Shown: piece by piece, positions 52,401 through 58,640 of the stretch | Layout: each line of letters starts with the position of its first letter | Position numbering within the stretch: the stretch's first letter is position 1 | NCBI GenBank assembly: GCA_963693305.1 | Contig: OY855914.1 | Coordinates: 10,332,903 to 10,396,902 of the forward strand | Length of the DNA stretch: 64,000 bases | Origin: Meandrina meandrites | Taxonomy: Eukaryota; Cnidaria; Anthozoa; Scleractinia; Meandrinidae | Direction of reading: 5' to 3' | Position numbers and translations under genes: made by a program | Notes under the pieces: model-generated | Told to the model about the DNA's origin: nothing | The model's input: the letters and a program-made list of their open reading frames with translations, nothing else | Database searches by the model: none

Positions 52401-55400
52401 TCCGGAATGTGTTTTGATAGTGCCATGAACATGATAAGTTTGATCTTGCATTCTTTGATTGCTGTGAAGATTAACGTCGCATAAAATTGAAATCGGCTGC
52501 GTTGACCTTTGTCGCGTGACACTGATAATCTTCTGTCAGCTAGCGATTACACAAACTTCGCTTTCAAGTCTGATTTTGTGGTGAACTCAATGGCACGTGG
52601 AACGACTTTTTGGTGGAATTCGATTGCGTGTATATCTGGATAACTTTGGGGGCAAGGTGTTTTCTTCTATGTATTTTTCTTATCGCGTTTGAAAACATAT
52701 GATCACTTTTAACAATCCGCGCATCGTCTTTTATTTTAATATGCTTTTAAAATATGACTTTGCCTGTCTTCTGCGACCGCTATTTTGGTTGCTTATACTG
52801 TGAGTTTTGTTGTTCCTTCTTTACTTGCGGTAGGGTCCTCTGGCTTTTGGGATAGGTAGTCTTCTGCTAGGAATAAATCTCGCTCCAGATTTTATCTCGT
52901 CGTTGAAACTCGAATGTTCTCCGCTGCGACCTGTGCGGATGATTTTGCTTGCATGCGATGAACATTTATCTGTTGTGGGTTATAAAACTCAGCAAGGGTA
53001 CTTCTTAACTCCAAGGCCTATAAAAGGTGTTTGAAATGCGTTGATTTAGGTTGTCGCTGTGAAGCACACGATGTAATTGTTCCTTCTTGTCGCTTCTATT
53101 TAACAAGTGACGAATTAAATTGTCGAAGTCGAACGTGCATCACTTGTAAAGATCTATACGGATTTACGTTGTTTTTCATTTTGTTTTGCATTGGTTGTAA
53201 AAGAAGCAAGCTCCAAGCAGACAAATTCAAGTTTGCGTGTTTTCGTGCTAGCGTGTATACACTCTTTTCCCTGTACAGCGTGTACGATTGACGTTCAATT
53301 TCCGGAATGTGTTTTGATAGTGCCATGAGCATGATAAGTTTGATCTTGCATTCTTTGATTGCTGTGAAGATTAAGCGTCGCATAAAATTTATTTTGAAAT
53401 CGGCTAGGTTGACCTTTGTCGCGTGACACTGATAATCTTCCGTCACCTGGCGATTACACAAACTTCGCTTTCAATTTCGCTTTCACCATCACATGCAAAC
53501 TTAAGAAAATTCTGTTGATTTTTCTATAGGGCAGAAACAACATACACCTGATTTAAGGAAAAATAAAAATATAATATGTTCACAATCGATTTTGAAATTA
53601 TCATCACATACCCATCAAAACAAAACCATCAGCGCCTAAAGTACAATGGTCTGTCATCGGTCTTAATAAACCGCAACGTAAAACTGAGAGTAGCGTTACA
53701 TGTAGGTCTGCCAACCATCTGTCAAAGGCCTTTTGTTTACATCTGATCGACTGAAGGAATGAAGGAAGGATGGCTTCAAATCGCCACTCATTCCGTAACT
53801 CCCGTTTTGCATACGCAAAAACAGTCGTAAAAAGGGATCCTAATCTGAATTCAAATAAGAGAAACATTCCCTTTTTCCTTCTCTCCTCATCCTCTTTTCC
53901 TACTATGTTATGCATCAGTATTGTTGCTTGTAGCATAATCATACAATCGTTGTTTGTTGTTATACTAAGGTTAGAATGATGACTGGATGAGATCTCTACT
54001 TTACGATCTCGCCTTATTCGCGACTTTCTGTCTTCTTACAACTTTAAAAGTTATTGTTCATTTCAGTTTTGACTACTTGGAAATTAGTGATGAAAAGGAC
54101 TATTTGTTTGATACATACTGTGGTGGGCCGTATAGGAAGGACGCCACCCTAGAAGTGAAGGGCAACTACATACGGCTAAAATTGCACTCAGACTCGGATA
54201 TACAGAAAAAGGGATTCTTGTTGTATTTTAGTACTTTCCCACTACCTAGTAAGTACAAACAATTTAAAACTTTCACTTCCTTTAAGGCCTTCAGTGCAAT
54301 AATGTTTGATGGTGCAGTGGTTTGATCGTTTCCGGATATCGAGATCCGAGTTTGATCGACAGTCCGGGTTGACGTTTTCTGTTATCTATGTTGATCGATT
54401 ATAGTTGTACTGGAAATATCAATCAGGTTTTTGGTTTTACGACTAAAATAGGAGTTAAGTGAGCGAACAAATATTCACTCGCTCACTCGGTCGTTCCTTC
54501 CTTGAGTCGTAGACATTTGTTTGTAATTCCGCTGATCAATGTATAACTGGACTTGACGAAGATGATTATTTTTCGATGGTCGAGTTTTCTAAAGACTCCG
54601 TTGCATGCTTCTGAAAAAGTGGCAGTCGTTTGTTTATCCATTGAAAATTTAACTCTATTAATTAGCAAAATATTAAGAACAAATGTCACTTCTTTCGTCT
54701 GTAGTCAACAAAATCTAAAAGCGTATACTATATAGCGTTTTCATATGACATCATGGCAGCCATATTGGTGTTCCAAAACAAAGAAACGGAGGCCATATTG
54801 GTGTACCAAGCCATTCCTCCGGGAATCAAACTCTATTTTTATGCAAAAATCGTCTTTTGTTTTTGCAAACCAATATGGCCGCTGGTCACGTGAGTGAAAA
54901 CGCTCTATATGGTAAATAGTAAACGTCGGTACCTCAAATAAACTCTGCTGCCGTCCACTAAAAGTATAAAACAAGAGAGGTACACTTAGTGGATAATTAG
55001 CTCTTATTAAACGAGCAGGAGGTCTGTATGGGAGAATCTTGCCGAAGTCGTGAGTACAGACCGAACGCAGTGAGGTCTGTACTCATGACCGATGTTTATT
55101 ATATGGCCAAACTAGAAAACTTTTCAGCTTAAAAATTCGCTTCGGTTCGCCGTACTCGCTGACATTTTTGCTAGTGAACGGCGATCACGGAAAATTAGAA
55201 CAAGAGAAGGTCGATATTGTCGGCAGGCATGGTACTTTCAACCTCTCTAGCCTCTTTAATCGACTGATAGAATATTCTTACGGGCATTTTAGTCGCTTTT
55301 ATGGTATTTAGTACTTTTAACTTCTGACCTTGAAATTACCTCGCAAATTCATTTCTAGCCGGTGTTTTGATTTCGTGCCTGTGAACTGAACGAAAATTTG

Positions 55401-55872
55401 CCAAAGTTTTCTCGTTCTTGTTCACTTCTTTCGCGAAGTTCTTGTTAACTTCTTTTGGTTCTTTCATTTATTATTTTTTAGTAGAAACATGTCAACGTTT
55501 TTGTATTTTTGTTTGTAAACTTCTCAACGTAAAGTGCAACCGGTCTAGATGCCGGTCTGGATGGGAAAATCTATACCGCGGTCAATATCGATTTTAGCCA
55601 ATCGAATTCGCGAATCTGGTAGTACCCAGTTATTGTGAGACATGGCCAAATAATAAATTGTGGTATTCGTTCCATTGCTGTCATACACAATTTAATATTC
55701 TTTTTTTTTTTGGTCTGATAGAATGTGGCTCAGTTGTTAACAACACACTGACAAGTCCAGGATATCCAAACAAGTACCCTAACAATCTGGATTGCAAGTA
55801 CTATGTGCCCATTCAGCCCGGCATGGCAGTAATTTTCAAATTTGATGATTTCGACGTTGATTTTGACTGCAA
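31274..55872 (+). CDS. Secreted or surface multi-CUB protein, at least eight CUB domains, 3' end outside window or lost
   Basis: Sixteen exons join in frame to about 895 residues: a signal-peptide exon, seven complete CUB domains (about residues 44-155, 156-269, 270-383, 384-497, 498-613, 614-729, 730-845) and the first half of an eighth. Each domain is encoded by two exons with phases 1-2-1. All four canonical CUB cysteines are present in each complete domain (CGS or CGF, MDC or VDC, C-x-(Y/F)DYL, CG), as is the SPGYPNNYP turn. The acidic residues that bind calcium in other CUB domains (Glu/Asp before the third Cys, the Asp after it, and the Asp of FHSD) are largely kept. CUB domains mediate extracellular protein binding; the partner is unknown. 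No protease, EGF or membrane segment is seen within the window. Four uninterrupted signals (frame, phase, splice sites, cysteines) argue for a working gene. Confidence 0.92.
31789..32321. mobile_element. Non-autonomous piggyBac-like element in intron 1
   Basis: 533 bp with termini CCCTATTAAGACCGGGC and GGTCTGGATAGGG, flanked by TTAA at 31785-31788 and 32322-32325. CCCTA ends with TTAA duplication are the piggyBac signature. An inner repeat AGACCGGGGAGGGG follows the left end. The interior has GATTACGTCATATCACGTGA and two CCATCTTGGAT copies but no transposase. Confidence 0.82.
32469..32625 (+). CDS. CUB1, first-half exon
   Basis: 157 nt, acceptor TTTAATAG. Encodes ECGSVVNNTLISPGYPNNYP through FHEFDVEYHPSC; donor TGCGA|GTGAGT, phase 2. 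It has no spacer residues before ECG, unlike the later 166-nt exons, which add EI(I/R) or DI(I/T). Confidence 0.92.
32757..32935 (+). repeat. Dispersed repeat, plus copy in CUB intron 2
   Basis: Partner of 27199-27381 (-). Contains GTCCAAGTCTCGGGTTTGTA, ACAAATTTACAGAGCACTGT, CGCCATGTTGGTGCCCATGC and GAAAACATCTGGAATTCACT. A local palindrome, TGGTGCCCATGCAGTTGGGCACCA, lies in it. Confidence 0.65.
33614..35712 (+). pseudogene. Nested gene copy of unrecognised family, two frameshifts
   Basis: Three exons can be joined: 33614-33886 (ends phase 0 at CAC|GTAAGT), 33953-34112 (after CATTTAG, ends phase 1 at AAAC|GTAAGA) and 34208 onwards (after GTTCTAG). The third exon stays open to about 34905, shifts frame, runs to about 35420, shifts again and ends at 35712. 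Exon 1 has a hydrophobic start (MSTSLLLFIACLLALKLVQS) and a CAICKKGFG module with later Cys and Arg, possibly a zinc-binding site. The last part includes CIGPLHISLNGQE and PWRISLILEVVYGGW. I believe related multi-copy proteins occur in corals, but I cannot name a function. Introns are kept, so it is not a processed copy. It lies wholly inside CUB intron 2, same strand. Confidence 0.65.
35713..38077. other. Remainder of CUB intron 2
   Basis: No gene. A block containing GGGGTCA(T/C)CGTGCTTGTTT occurs twice, near 37373 and 37733, each just after an AATAAAA stretch, and looks like part of a dispersed repeat. A GGCCGCCATATTGACC motif is near 36506. Confidence 0.5.
38078..38256 (+). CDS. CUB1, second-half exon
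   Basis: 179 nt after AATAAAG (weak pyrimidine tract), starting (D)YDYLTITNENGETFGVICG and including AFHSD and GFNISFTVVPKPG; donor CCTG|GTGAGT. It completes CUB1 across a 5.4-kb intron. Confidence 0.9.
38282..38410. mobile_element. Small palindromic MITE in CUB intron 3
   Basis: 129 bp; TACGGTGTTTACGCAC and TATCAGAAATC face GATTTCTGATA and GTGCATAAACACCGTA. The loop GAAAGAGTGAGCGCAGCGAA is GC-richer. It starts 26 bp after the CUB1 exon donor. Confidence 0.75.
38582..38690 (+). mobile_element. SINE 3' fragment
   Basis: Matches the 3' half of the SINEs at 44804 and 48035: TGGATTAGCATCCCATCCAG, CTAGTCGCTTAATGCTAC, ATAAGCTCCGGCCTGATGGG. Confidence 0.7.
38700..41150. other. CUB intron 3, unannotated part
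   Basis: No gene. It holds a C-rich run at 39776-39801 and motif clusters GCCATCTTGGCGGGCATCTT (40441) and CGGCCGCCATCTTGG (40823). Short frames on both strands are unsupported. Confidence 0.45.
41155..42053 (+). mobile_element. 5'-truncated LINE (CR1/jockey-like), C-terminal RT part and 3' UTR
   Basis: A 252-codon frame (41155-41913) encodes the part after the reverse transcriptase palm: VNVHKDLGLFTASDLSWNQH, KANRVLGLVKRTC, YCGLVRPLLEYSCETWNP, LEAVQRRATRWI, FFNRIVNEWNSLP. This block order is typical of CR1/jockey-type ORF2 ends. A short 3' UTR and a TAAATAAATAAATA tail follow. The catalytic FADD box and endonuclease are missing, so it is a dead insertion within CUB intron 3. The frame is intact, which suggests a fairly young copy. 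Confidence 0.9.
42383..42548 (+). CDS. CUB2, first-half exon
   Basis: 166 nt after GTTGCAG. Encodes EIIGCGSVVNNTLASPGYP through EFDVEYDLEC; donor TGCAA|GTGAGT. Nearly identical in sequence layout to the CUB1 and CUB4 first halves. Confidence 0.93.
43050..43225 (+). CDS. CUB2, second-half exon
   Basis: 176 nt after TTTTAAG. Encodes (K)FDYLKITNENDEIFGAICG, then IFHSDSEVQKKGFLISF; donor TCTG|GTGAGT, phase 1. Confidence 0.93.
44192..44357 (+). CDS. CUB3, first-half exon
   Basis: 166 nt after TTTGCAG. Encodes EIRKCGFVVNNTLKSPGYPG. The usual TFHEFDVEY is replaced by FVHEMMMEY, so this copy has lost the Phe-Asp of the strand next to the calcium site. Donor TGCAA|GTAAGT. Confidence 0.92.
44804..45107 (+). 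mobile_element. tRNA-headed SINE, copy 1, in CUB3 intron
   Basis: Head with A box TTGCCTAATGG and B box GGTGCGAGCCC (one change from GGTTCGAGCCC), GGACTCCGGAT in the anticodon arm. A core GCGTTGTGTTCTTAGGCAAG, block CTCCCATAGTGCCTCTCTCC, 3' part GCGATGGACTAGC and an A-rich end follow. The core resembles widely conserved metazoan SINE domains (possibly the Nin-type domain). Confidence 0.85.
45340..45481. mobile_element. Palindromic MITE, TAGGCCATTTCCGAGTTAC family, copy 2
   Basis: 142 bp with near-perfect inverted ends, TAGGCCATTTCCGAGTTAC and GTAACTCGGAAATGGCCTA. The interior AAACTCATTTTCATTTTAAT and GGTTTCGCACGAGGGCTCG is shared with 28358-28541. Confidence 0.85.
45803..45992. mobile_element. 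Palindromic MITE, about 190 bp
   Basis: AAACAAATAAAGAAGCCTCC and ACTGTGCTCT face AGAGCACAGTCGTGGC and TTTATTTGTTTT. Inner arms carry ATAAAGCACGCAGAAAGCGG against TCGCTTCCTAAGTGCTTT. The loop is GGGGGAGACACTCGCC. It is non-coding. A related AAAGCACGC phrase recurs at 46109. Confidence 0.75.
46411..46620 (+). pseudogene. Open exon-like fragment ending at a good splice donor
   Basis: Seventy codons are open from just after a TGA at 46408 up to CAT|GTAAGT at 46621. They encode RKRIARTGGNVRKIELLP and, near the end, VDVRFAEKPEIAIWNKRHLH. The residue mix looks protein-like, but no family is recognised and no partner exon was found in the same intron. It is probably a remnant of a repeat-borne gene. 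Confidence 0.3.
47255..47422 (+). repeat. Dispersed 168-bp repeat, copy 2
   Basis: Copy of 25141-25308, ending 27 bp before the CUB3 second-half exon. It includes GCCGTGACGTCAGTTGCAAG. Its insertion sits very close to the acceptor, yet the pyrimidine tract TTTTTCTTTAAG lies outside it. Confidence 0.85.
47450..47625 (+). CDS. CUB3, second-half exon
   Basis: 176 nt after TTCTTTAAG. Encodes (K)YDYLKITNDKNKTFGMFCG, then TFHSDSAFAGRGYFISF; donor CCTG|GTGAGT. It is separated from its first half by a 3.1-kb intron loaded with SINE and MITE insertions. Confidence 0.93.
48035..48319 (+). mobile_element. tRNA-headed SINE, copy 2, with intact target duplication
   Basis: Flanked by the perfect 13-bp direct repeat TAGTTACCAAGAC (48022-48034 and 48320-48332). 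The head has A box TGGCCTAATGG and B box GGTTCGAGCCC; the core is TGTTCTTGGGCAAGACACTT. The perfect duplication and complete body suggest a recent insertion by LINE machinery. Confidence 0.93.
48509..48674 (+). CDS. CUB4, first-half exon
   Basis: 166 nt after GTTGCAG. Encodes DIIECGSVVNNKLTSPGYP through EFDLQFGSQC; donor TGCAG|GTAATG. The Glu that normally precedes the third Cys (VEY) is Gln here (LQF), so calcium binding may be altered. Confidence 0.93.
49389..49564 (+). CDS. CUB4, second-half exon
   Basis: 176 nt after CTTTTAAG. Encodes (R)YDYLNITNENRKPFGLICG, then KFHSDAEVQRKGFLLFF and LPLP; donor CCTA|GTAAGT. Confidence 0.93.
50003..50168 (+). CDS. CUB5, first-half exon, GC splice donor
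   Basis: 166 nt after TTTGCAG. Encodes NITECGSIVNNTLTSPGYP through EFHMEYDSSC. The donor is CAG|GCATGT, where its paralogues at 51164 and 52064 have CAG|GTATGT. Moving to the nearby GTAAAT would break the reading frame, so a GC-AG intron is the simplest reading. Confidence 0.88.
50531..50712 (+). CDS. CUB5, second-half exon
   Basis: 182 nt after CTTTTCAG, six longer than CUB2-4 because of HCGGPKRKDATVDVTG in the loop after the fourth Cys. QFHSDADLQKRGF follows. Donor CCAA|GTAAGT. Confidence 0.93.
50999..51164 (+). CDS. CUB6, first-half exon
   Basis: 166 nt after GTTGCAG. Encodes KMKECGSIVNNTLTSPGYP, then MDCFYLLPIPHGM and EFHMEYSSRC. The Asp usually found between EY and the Cys is Ser here. 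Donor CAG|GTATGT. Confidence 0.93.
51447..51628 (+). CDS. CUB6, second-half exon
   Basis: 182 nt after CTTTTCAG. Encodes (R)FDYLNIRNEQSKWFGRHCGG, then FFHSDADLQKKGFLLYFSS; donor CCAA|GTAAGT. The KRKDATVDVTG loop is identical to CUB5. Confidence 0.93.
51899..52064 (+). CDS. CUB7, first-half exon
   Basis: 166 nt after GTTGCAG. Encodes KIKDCGSIINNTLKSPGYP, then MDCIYSLPVPHGMG and EFHMEYDSSC; donor CAG|GTATGT. Confidence 0.93.
52132..53828. mobile_element. 1.7-kb insertion in the CUB7 intron
   Basis: The CUB7 intron matches the CUB5 and CUB6 introns up to about 52125 and again from about 53828 (AAAAGGGATCCTA). The extra sequence is bounded by short inverted ends, ACGACTGTTTT and AAAAACAGTCGT. 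It contains two direct repeats of about 380 bp, 52190-52566 and 53083-53474 (about 95% alike by eye), 516 bp apart, starting TTCTTGTCGCTT and ending CACAAACTTCGCTTTCAA. The repeats resemble LTRs in size, but I see no TG..CA ends, primer site or polypurine tract. A perfect CGATGACGTCATCG palindrome lies at 52152. There is no transposase or RT. Confidence 0.65.
54067..54248 (+). CDS. CUB7, second-half exon
   Basis: 182 nt after CATTTCAG. Encodes (S)FDYLEISDEKDYLFDTYCGG, then KLHSDSDIQKKGFLLYFST; donor CCTA|GTAAGT. It is the most diverged of the three 182-nt copies (PYRKDATLEVKG). Confidence 0.92.
54730..54910. mobile_element. MITE with ATATAGCGTTTTCA ends
   Basis: Left ATATAGCGTTTTCATATGAC, right complement GAGTGAAAACGCTCTATAT. 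Inside, GGC(A/C)GCCATATTGG and CCAATATGGCCGCTGG face each other, with a second GGAGGCCATATTGG. It includes GGTCACGTGA. No coding sequence. Confidence 0.75.
55003..55660. repeat. Probable dispersed element before CUB8
   Basis: GAGGTCTGTATGGGAGAATC on the left is echoed by CCGGTCTGGATGGGAAAATC on the right (55549). A hairpin GTGAGTACAGACC facing GGTCTGTACTCATGACC is at 55050-55089. TTATTATATGGCCAAA (55096) and ATGGCCAAATAATAAAT (55642) repeat in inverted orientation. The limits are approximate. Confidence 0.5.
55722..55872 (+). CDS. CUB8, first-half exon, partner not in window
   Basis: 151 nt after GGTCTGATAG. Encodes (K)CGSVVNNTLTSPGYPNKYP, then LDCKYYVPIQPGMAV and FDDFDVDFDC; donor TGCAA|GTAAGG, phase 2. 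No matching second-half exon (YDYL...CG...FHSD) is found in the remaining 8.1 kb. Its short, spacer-free start resembles CUB1. Confidence 0.88.
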
Positions 55873-56484
55873 GTAAGGAAAGCCATAAGTGTTACTAAAA
55901 CTAGACTACGAGCGGTCGCTCTTTTTAGAAGTTCGTCGAAATTAAAGCGAGAAAAAACCGCCAGTAGAAAAGTGACCATGGAAATCCGGGGAGGGGGTGA
56001 TAGTGTAGAGGGGGAGGGGTGCCACTAAGTGTTCCTCATTTTGACATGAAAGGTTTTGCCAAATTTCGACTACCATCATTCTTTACCTTTGTCATTTTTT
56101 CCATCAAAAGTGCAGAATTGGTGCATTCTAATATTGATTTGATAATATATAGATTTAGGCAGGTCTAAAAGCGGAGCTCTCATTTATTATTTTTTTCTTC
56201 AGTTTACACTGTTTCCAAATAAGAAGCCACACTATTTCTAAACGTATACGGTGGCCCATATAGGTACAAGATAATATTACGCCCAAGAAATTTGCTCACG
56301 GGAAAATGAAACATCTCGAGCCACAACAAAGTAAACTCACAGAAATGTTAAATGGCATCGTTAACCTCTCATGAGACGTCAATATATTTCGTGATTAAAC
56401 AGTCAGACTTTACTGGCCTATAACTTGTTCTAAACTTGAAATTGATGTCCCTGCACTTTATTGGGTTCCTCGCGTACGCACGTT
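55873..56484. other. Intron or 3' flank of the CUB gene, nothing recognised
   Basis: Includes a G-rich stretch GGGGAGGGGGTGATAG at 55988. No exon-like sequence. Confidence 0.45.
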
Positions 56485-56949
56485 GGACCTGATTACATGA
56501 GCCGGGCTGGCTCGCTTTGCCGAGATGACTTTCAGCCCGGCATTACATGAGCCCGGTTAGCCGGGCTGGCCCGGTTTGCCGAGATGACTTTAAGCCAGGT
56601 TTTAGCACGAATGATCATAACACGAATGATCTTGACCACCTTTTTCCGGCCATTTGGTGGTTAATTTGTTGCACTTATGCAGCTGGATGGGTTACATCCT
56701 ATTAAGAAAGAGCAACATTGATTTTTTCGTCCGATATTGTGCTTGGAAGAGAAATTTAATTCTGGCCCGTTTAGCTGGGCTGGCCCGGTGAACGCGATAA
56801 CAAGGAAAATTCTCAACCTGGTTTGCCGGGATCTCGGCTAACCGGGCTGGCCCCGTTTTCATGTAATCGCGAAGTTGATTTTTGTTGCGTTTAACAGATG
56901 TGTCGAGATCTCGGCAAACCGAGGCAGCCCGGCTCATGTAATCAGGCCC
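56485..56949. mobile_element. DNA element with CCTGATTACATGAGCCGGG ends
   Basis: About 465 bp with inverted ends CCTGATTACATGAGCCGGGC and GCCCGGCTCATGTAATCAGG. GCCGGGCTGGC(C/T)CG with (T/C)TTGCCGAGAT recurs internally in both orientations, so the ends are multiplied inwards. It is non-coding; target duplication unclear. Confidence 0.82.
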
Positions 56950-57780
56950 GTAGGCGCACACATATCACATTCTAGTATAAAAAGTTTTTACAACTTTAAC
57001 TTTACGTTAATACACTTGTAAGAGTAATTCAGCGTAAAAAGGACCTTGATTAGGCGAAGAAATTTGTTTTGATTTACTTCAAAACAGTCAAGGCAAAAAA
57101 TCAATTCAAGGCAAAAAAAACTATGGCAAAACTAAGTCACCAAAACCAAATGAGCTGGTCAACACGCCACAACAAAGAAAATCACGGCTTCAAAACAGAC
57201 CAAGCAAATTCATTCGGAACCGGTTATTTAAGTCATTTTAAAACAGTTTTTTGTGTGAGAATTGTGGCTGTTTGCGACATAGGAAGCGGTGCCCGCTTTG
57301 TGCATGATAAACTTACAATGTAGTTTTGCACTGTTTTTGTTTGGTTGCATAGTTAACAAGAGAGTATGATGATTAAGTATTCTGTTTTATCGTGCACACG
57401 TTGCTAAATACTTTTAGAGAATTTTATATAGAGAACTGAATGTATTTCCTTCGTTTCTGTTAAGCAAATGTGCGGTAGGAAAAGTCTAAACTCAGTCACC
57501 CAGCACATGTAACTCGTAACGAAACCGGCGTAAATATCCGTTTACGAATCTGAAAGTCACGCGAACGAAATTTCAACACACACAAATGCAAGCGAGTAAA
57601 ATCATGGATAGTACTATCCTTACTAGTTTTGGTTTGGACTCAGTTCTCTGCGGGATTTTTTCTAGGTGTAGTTTGTAAATATTTGCGAGGGTGAAATCGT
57701 GTTGTTGATTCGTGTAGCTCGATAATTTAATGTAGTATTTTCAAAGCCCAAAACTGAACATCACAGTTAACTCCACTAAC
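56950..57780. other. Nothing recognised
   Basis: AT-rich sequence; the + frame 57069-57323 is Lys/Asn-rich by composition and has no domain signal. Confidence 0.4.
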
Positions 57781-58159
57781 AGTCCATGAGCCAGAAGGGT
57801 GGTCGGTATCATCTGGGGGGATTAATTTAAATGGTAATTTTTAGAAAGGTGGAGCAGTAACTAGTCAGAAAATACCTGATAGCAATTGATCGGTGGTAGT
57901 TTGTGGACTTGGGCGCCTTTGAAAGTTTTCTCTTAGCATGGAAACGAGGCTAGTGAAGAATTGTTGTAATAGCGCCCAGTTAACAACACGAAAAATCCTC
58001 AAAGCTTCAAATCATCGTATATCCTATTCTAGAAGCTCAATTTTACCTTATTTTGCTTCTTTCAAAAGTCACGTGCTATGTCACATGCGCATTAAAAAGT
58101 AAAGATTTTCTAATAAAATTGAGGACGACAGTATGGGGCCCAGATCTCGGCCGGGTCCA

Positions 58160-58270
58160 GTTAATAATAATAATCACTTTATTTAAGTGTCAATGTATTT
58201 AGCACGGCTGTGCTAATTGAGGACACTGTAAATAGTGAAACAATTATTATAAATCGAACAGAAACTTCTT
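58160..58270 (-). mobile_element. SINE tail fragment inserted in the 3.1-kb element
   Basis: Reverse complement of the 3' part of the SINE at 20107-20382: CACTTTATTTAAGTGTCAAT, GTATTTAGCACGGCTGTGCT, AATTGAGGACACTGTAAATA. It shows that the host element is older than this SINE. Confidence 0.85.
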
Positions 58271-58640
58271 ATCAAAAGAAATCTTTTCTAACAACACCAA
58301 ACATCGAAAACTAATTTCGAAGTTCCGCTGAATTCCACTAAATCGCTTAATAGACGTGAGCTTTTGCCTATAGCTTGTGAACTTTGAATTTCATTTTCTC
58401 AGGCTATGATAAGAAATTGTTGTACCAAAATTATTTACACCTTATTGCAGACTTTTGTGTAACTGCTTCAAATATCTTATCAAAAGAAATCTTTTCTAAT
58501 AACACCAAACACCGAAAACAAATTTCGAAGTTCCACTGAATCGCTTAAAGACGATTTTACAATATGGCTGCACGTGAGAATTTGCCAATAGCTTGTGAAC
58601 TTTGAAATTCATTTTCTAAGACTCTGATAAGAAATTGTTG
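58265..58640 (+). repeat. Tandem duplication, unit about 210 bp
   Basis: CTTATCAAAAGAAATCTTTT begins both copies (near 58268 and 58477), and each ends GATAAGAAATTGTTGT. They differ by a short deletion and an insertion with CAATATGGCTGCACGTGA in the second copy. Confidence 0.8.

Noticed and set aside
52247..53461. Related minus-strand frames of 91 and 121 codons
   Set aside because: They are similar only because they lie in the two 380-bp direct repeats; no known domain.
52190..53474. Complete LTR retrotransposon
   Set aside because: The direct repeats lack TG..CA ends, and there is no primer-binding site, polypurine tract or gag/pol between them.
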